The notes under the pieces were generated by a model. It saw nothing but the letters and a program-made list of their open reading frames with translations. It searched no databases and was not told the origin of the DNA. A stretch of DNA of 64,000 nucleotides, taken from contig JAJEKV010000008.1 of assembly GCA_021234155.1 (NCBI GenBank), forward strand, positions 21,834,212-21,898,211, given 5' to 3'. Both the position numbers and the translations under genes were made by a program. How positions within the stretch are numbered: position 1 is the first letter of the stretch; the number at the start of each line of letters is the position of its first letter. Of this stretch, positions 57,991 through 64,000 are shown piece by piece. This DNA is from Isoetes taiwanensis. Its lineage: Eukaryota; Streptophyta; Lycopodiopsida; Isoetales; Isoetaceae.

Positions 57991-60960
57991 ATAGCGGGTT
58001 GCCTTCCTTCTTAAAATGCTTGAAGGCTTCCCGCTCCTTATGCGTTCGGCTTCCTTGGAGGCTTTCCCACACCTCCTTGAAGTCCACATCGGTTGGCAAA
58101 AGGACTCCTCAATCTTCTTGCCGAACTCACTTTCGAAAGTGGAAATCGCATTACAATCGTCCTTATGCGAAATGGTCTCTGGAGAGGGCATCTGCTACAA
58201 CATTAAGCTTACCCGGGCTTATATATAATATCAAAATCATACTCCTCAAGGAATTCCATCCACCTCCTTTGCCTTAAGTTGAGGGTGGCTGGGTGAAAAA
58301 AATCTTGAAGGCTCGATGATCGGTATCCAAGCTGAAACTTCCTTCCGGCCGGATAATGCCTCCATATCCTCAATGCCACGACAATGGCTAGGAGCTCTGA
58401 TCATGGGTTGGGTAGCGTTGCTCGGCGTCGTTCATCTTCTTTGAGTCGTGGCGACTACCCTTCCTTCTTGCATCAAGGCGCCCCTGTTGCTATCTTGCTT
58501 GCATCGTTGCTACCAACTTATCCTTTTTCGGATCGGGGAGGACAAGCAGCGGTGCTGTTGTTAAAGCCTCTTTAAGCTTCTCAAAAAGCTTGGACTCTCT
58601 AACCAATGGCTAGCCCAATCCTTAATCTTCTTGGCCTTAGTGAGGTCAGAGCGGAGGGGCGCCCACTTAGCAAAGTCCTTCCACGAACTTTACGTAGTAT
58701 CCGCCAACCCAGAAAGCTTCTGCGCTTACGCCACATTCCTTGGAGCTGGCCAATCAACTATTGCCTCAATCTTAGATGGATGCGTGGAGATTCCCTCGGA
58801 TGTTACTACATGCCCCAAGTACTCCACCCGGCTTTGTTGAAAGTGGCGCAGAAGCTTCCCATACAACCGATGGCGTCTCAACTTCTCCAACACTTTCACG
58901 AGATCTTGACAATGCTCTTCAAGGGACTTCTTTGTAGATTAGGATGTCGTCGAAGAAGACAATAACAAACTCATCAAGAAGTCTCGAAGATATCGTTCAT
59001 GGCGCATAAGCGTTGCGGGGCGTTCGACAATCAAAGGGCATTCTTTGTAAACTCAAAATGACCATCGGCGTTCGGCGGTCTTATGGATATCCTCTTCCTT
59101 TATTCTTATCGATGGTATCGATCTTAAATCAATCTTAGAATACCTTTGCTCCTTGTAGCTGATCCATTAGGTCATCGCCCTTGGCAATGCATACTTATTC
59201 TTTATCGTGCGCTTATTGGTGGCGATAGTCTATCACATTCTTAAGCTCCCATCTTTCTTCTTGACAAAAGTATAGGTGCTCGAAAGGAGACACACTTGCT
59301 CTTATAAATCAAGCTTCGAGCAATTCTGCATTTGTTTCTTGAGCTCGATCAACTCGGGATGCTCATTCTATATGAAGCCTTCTTGGTAGGCTTCGCATCC
59401 GGAGCCAATGTGATCTCATTCTACACCCTATAAGGTGGCGTTGCGGATTTCATCGAGGAAATACATCTCTGAATTCTGAAATAAGCCTTGCTATCACTTT
59501 TGGGCGCTGATTTCCCTTTGTGTCACTTCCATCACGCTTGCACGGCTCAAGCGATTCCATCCTCAAGATGTAATCCACCTTATTCCTTTCTATACTCTTC
59601 CTTTTTTGCTTCAAAAAATACAGCGCATAGGGGATTCTAGCTTCTTACCTTTCACTATCAACTTCTTTGCCGATGCAGTGTGCCGTCATGGAACTTCATT
59701 CGATTGGCAATCAATCATGGCTTTGGCTGGCTTCAAAAATTCCATTCCCACTATAAGATCATACCTTCCAATATCCATGACTTCTGCTCCCATCGGCCAT
59801 TTGGCCCCACTAAGGTCTATGTCAAAGGTGATCCTCCTCCCTTAGTGTGCGAATGGCCTTGGTTTCCATAACTCTTGGCCTTGGCTTAGACTTCAATACC
59901 TTGTTCTTCATTAGGCGACCAATCTAGGAGATGCAAAATTATGAGAGCTACACGTATCTATGAGGACTACATAAGGATTACTATCTATGATCCCATCAGC
60001 CCGCAATGGCGGTTATTTGATTCTCTATCTCATCGACTCAATGTTTGCACATATGTGACACTCACCATCTATGAAGTCATTGGCCCTCTGGCGTTCATCG
60101 TCCTCGATAAAGCCATTTTGGGGAGTCCCAATCAAGGATTACGCCAAAGCATTTGCATGCCGAATGGACAATCATGTGTCATTACTTACAGGCTGGAAGC
60201 ACCTGAAGCATAACTTCTTCTCAATGCATTCTGTCTCTTTTCCTTCGGTATTTGTCTAGGAGGCGGCAAAGAGCACTTCCCCACGATGCATGCATTCGGT
60301 GGCTACGGTCCCCAAAGCTTTGTTCTTATCCTTACCTTGCTGCTGGCTCCACGATGGTGTGGCTGGCTGATTGCTTACCACGATATTGCCCCACGATCTT
60401 TGCCGAACTCTTACCCACGAAGGTTGGTTGCTTCTCTGCTTTGGAGTTCTTTGGTGCCTCCTCAAACTTATAGCTTTATCTTGGCCTCGCAGGCTGACCT
60501 TGGGTTGATTGCTCTAACAAGCCTCTTGATATTCTTTGTTCAACCCCTCAATATAGGTGTCCCTTTGCTTGCCTTTACGATACTCCGGGACATGAAGTCT
60601 AAGTCTCATGAATTCTTGATTATACTTAGCCAGCGATAAGGTACCACGATTCAACTTTGTAAAGCTGCTGAATATCGTCTACTAGTATGAGACCTCGGCA
60701 CATAGTGCTTGCGGAAAAGCCTTGCGAAGGTCTTAAAACGCAATTATTCCTCTTGACTTGTTGGACTTAGCATATCCCTTCCACCGGATCCTTGCCGGTC
60801 CAATAAGGTTAGTTGTAACAACTTTCCCTATGTCCTTGTCTTTCATGCAGGTATGAGTTGCCAAATTCTTCCATTTCATCCAGCCATGCTTGACCTCCAT
60901 GCGATCTGTCTTTCCACTGGCGGCCCGACTTCCTTGTCTTCCACACATTGCTCATAGCAC

Positions 60961-63900
60961 TATCCACCTTTTCGATAGTCATCCGTCTTTCTTGCCCTTT
61001 TTCTTGCCTTAGGTGTGTCGGACTCTTTTGCCGGAGCTAGAGCTGTCGTCCTTTGGAAGAACTATCGATGGTTTGGAACTAGATGATGATGGACTCTGGT
61101 TCTCCTTCTTCCGTCTCTTGTCCACGGCGTTCCCCGGTTGCCCTCCCCTTCTGGCGGGGACTTCATCCCCACAGGAAAACAAGGTGGAGGTGGGTGACCA
61201 TCTTCGATGCATTCATGAGAGGTGTCGCCCGGTTGATGAGGTGTTGCATCGATTCCTCATACGCACCAACCTTCGTTATTTGCCCTACGGTGACATATCT
61301 GCTCAACATCTTCTTGTTCCCTGCCAAACAAATTCCTTGGTACCCAATTGTGTGGTGCTGATCTTGGGATCACGAGACCACTTGAGTTCCTTCTTTGCAA
61401 GGATTGATCATTAATACATGTTATTAGGTTAGGCAGCGATCAATTTTACTTGCAAATTGAATTATCTTTAGTTATAAGAAATCATACAAAGCCTTACATT
61501 GACAAACCGGTTAATAGTCATTAATACATAAGGATTACATAATAAAGCGGATGTATCTTAGCACAATGGGTACAAGAACATTTAGCACAAATTTAAGAAA
61601 ATTTTTTCAACTATTAGGTGGCCTCAGGGAAGCTTTGAAGAAGTTCTTGACATCCCTGAATCGGAGGCCTTTGCTTGGAGGTTGCGCCAAGATGTTCCTC
61701 GTTGATCTTCCTTCAAGTGCTTTCGGGCCATCTACGGTTAGGGAGTTAAGTCTTTATTCTTTGCTACCTGCGAAAGTGTTGCATCCCTCAAGTGTCCTCT
61801 ACATAAAAGTCGAGGCAATGGAAGCCTTGGCCCCTGTTGAAAAGAATGATGTGATCGGCATGGTATATCTTGAGTCTTTGCCGAAGCCCGGCGCTATGAG
61901 AAGTGCCGCAGTTCTTCCCCTTGGGCTGAACTCCTTGTGGAAGACTATCATTTGCCCACGGTTTTTGGAAGATAGATGCGAAGTCTTTGCACCTTTCCCT
62001 CGCCTCGCGATCGATTGCCCTTCCTTTGTTTTACGCCCGCCCGTAGGCATCCACGCCATGAGGTCTTCATGATCTCTCCACATCTTTGGTTGCGTTGTCC
62101 AAGTTAATCTTCTTTGGACCCTTCCCTCATGCTCTGGCTCGAGGCGGTGGAAGCGAGCTTGGGCCCTTCCACGGTTTGTAGAGTGTGCTACGTATCTGCT
62201 GGAACTCCTCCTCGAGATGATAGGCTCCTGGCGTCGATAGATCTCTCTTATCTGGCGATAGGCTGCTATATCGACATTGTCTCCCCGGCATAAGAGTGTC
62301 TCTCTCCGCCCGGCTCCTTGGGATCTCTGGTATGAGTAGTCGATGATGTGCATTGCTCTTCAGGTGTGCTATCATACCCAAGAGCTCGTCGATTCGAAGA
62401 CCACTGTTTCGACGGTGGACTGATTGAGGATGTCATTTGCAAAATGTACTCCTCCGCCCGTCGATGACTATTGGCGACAAAGGCGTGATGCCGGCTGGTG
62501 GATCATTAGCCCTTCTCGCGTCGTCGTCATGCCTCGGCGCATATCTCCGCATTCTTGTTGCCTCCCTGCTCTCCCATTAAGGTTCGCTCCCCTAGCTTTC
62601 GTAGTCTTCATGGATCTTGTAGAGATGGTCCGATTAGGCGTGGTGCGAAATATTAAGTGGCGGAGGACTCTATATTGAGATTTGATCACGGGCCCTCACG
62701 GTATCGAGTGGCTAAGTCTAAGGGCTGAGCGAGAGGGTTCCCCTACTTTGTTGATTGACTTATAATGCATGAAGAGGGCAAGAGGCTATGCGGCTGAAAA
62801 GGTACTGTGCCTATTATGCTACTGGGTCATGTCATGTCGGGCATGGTTCTAGTCCTATCCATAGGCTGCTTCTTGCCTCACGGATCTGCCGACTCTCGAC
62901 CTAAAGCTTGGGTAAGTGTCTCAAAGGGAAACCCAATTCCCTCCCTAGGAGGCTGATCTAACTTCCCAAGGTAGGACCTGCTGGTCATCTTGGCACATAA
63001 TAATGTACGTGTAGTAGGGTGTTCTAGTCAAGGTTGCGTGAAGATCAAACAAGTGATCAAAACGAGAAAGCTTGATCTCTTGGAAGCACATGGATATGGC
63101 TGGCGGCATTATACCATCTCTCAAAGTTCTTTGAAGCCATTGGCGAGGAAAAGGGTGTAGAAAATGGCTTGCAAAAGATCGGTGGAGGGTTGAAAAAAAA
63201 GCCTAAAGGCTGGGGGGCTTGATTACGTAGGAAGAAAAATGGCAAATGAGGCCTATTTTTATAGACTATGGGTGACCTCGGGATTTGTGCGAGAAAAGGT
63301 GTTAGCTAAGGCGACCTTGGTTCTATGGCTCACGGGTGTCCAAATGAACTACCATGAAGTGCAAACTTAAGCAAAGCGAAGCAAAAACACTACATGGCAA
63401 TTTGTTGGATCAAATTTGGCTAATTTGGGCCAAAAGATGGCCCGACCGGGTGATGGTAGCGGATGGCCTCAGCGTCGTGAACATGAGGCAGCGTTTTGGC
63501 GGTCTCACCGGTTGGCACTATTTTGGGTCAATTTTGGTCATTTAGGAAATTTGAAGATGCTAATATGGCTAATTGGGCCACTTCTAACCTAACTAGCAAC
63601 TTATTTTGTGCAAAGCCCGACATCTAAAAGCAAGATTTTTGGGGGTAGGCGGGTGAATCCCGAAAGCGCCAGCGTCGGGGGCTTGAGGAGGCCATTGGCG
63701 GTCTCACCGGTGGCCCCAATTTTACATTTTTGATGATTTTTTGCCAAAATTTTGTTATGATTATGATTACGGGGTATTTCTAGACATGCTATGAAGAATT
63801 CTACATAATTGGGTTCTATTTTCTACATTTCAAGGACAATTTTTGGAGGGGAAAAGAACTTTTATATTAATGAGGAACATAATTACATGGAATTTTTAGT

Positions 63901-64000
63901 TCTTCTACAAAATTTACAAAATTTGAGGCCCTAGGGCCTCTCCTGCTTGAATCCTCCGTGCCAAGTGGATATCCTTAGGCATAAGGGTTACCAGCTTAGC
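60961..64000. other. decayed retroelement flank, nothing firmly recognised
   Basis: Expected to hold the 5' part (gag start, leader, LTR) of the minus-strand Gypsy. Frames on both strands are short. A Ser-rich minus-strand frame (KPSIVLPKDDSSSSGKR, 61009-61212) and a 184-codon minus-strand frame (61799-62353, Arg-rich) show no family signature. A short word GGCGGTCTCACCGGT occurs at 63498 and 63697 (199-nt offset). The window ends without a clear LTR boundary. Confidence 0.35.

Larger units (their letters stand above)
56725..60960 (-). mobile_element. chromodomain Gypsy retrotransposon internal region, minus strand
   Basis: Domain order on the minus strand: gag (NLIGPARIRWKGYAKSNKS, AFKTFARLFRKHYVP, 60640-60960), zinc knuckle remnant (CFRCFQP, about 60195-60215), protease end (DIGRYDLIVGMEFLKPAKAM, about 59725-59785), RT (FVIVFFDDILI, about 58935-58970), RNase H (RRWMEFLEEYDFDIIYK, VVADALS, 58185-58290), integrase (57150-57990) and chromodomain (QYLVKWKHLPVEDAI, about 56755-56800). 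The chromodomain is the hallmark of chromoviruses and targets integration to chromatin. It points toward the plus-strand copy, tail to tail. Frequent small indels make it non-functional. Confidence 0.88.

Overview
This looks like nuclear DNA of a land plant with a large, repeat-rich genome. The evidence is fragments of plant-type Copia, chromodomain Gypsy and L1-like LINE elements, Helitrons with plant-type ends, a PPR gene fragment, intron-like gaps and no compact gene arrangement. The species cannot be read from the sequence; a non-flowering plant is possible but unproven. No gene in the window is convincingly intact.

Layout. 1-5005: a dispersed repeat, the RNase H end of a Copia element with a probable LTR, and a decayed LINE ending in poly(A). 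5006-6267: AT-rich repeats. 6268-8220: a broken multi-segment gene I do not recognise. 9134-9773: a broken FCP1/NIF-like phosphatase domain. 10825-15622: a plus-strand Helitron. 17509-17850: a PPR fragment. 17918-25445: foldback/inverted-repeat elements, a 43-bp minisatellite and Helitron ends. 19806-35650: a composite minus-strand Helitron block sitting inside a LINE whose reading frame resumes exactly on its far side. 35651-43540: the rest of that LINE, pyrimidine-rich blocks and several abutting Helitron ends. 43541-64000: a more GC-rich block with two convergent, heavily frameshifted Gypsy elements, LTR-like sequence in opposite orientations, and a histone H3 processed pseudogene.

Two signals are not explained by ordinary transposon decay. 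(1) At least fourteen unrelated places carry a direct repeat whose two copies are offset by exactly 136 nt, with shared lengths from 18 to 136 nt. They occur in LINE, Helitron, pyrimidine-rich and gene-like sequence alike. (2) At 20455-21745 and 37736-37965 the sequence is a fine-scale interleaving, in patches of about 5-40 nt, of two other sequences that also occur in this window. Either there is an unusual copying process (short-range template switching, possibly linked to Helitron replication) or the assembly or consensus is at fault. Raw reads would decide this, and everything else in the window should be read with that caution.
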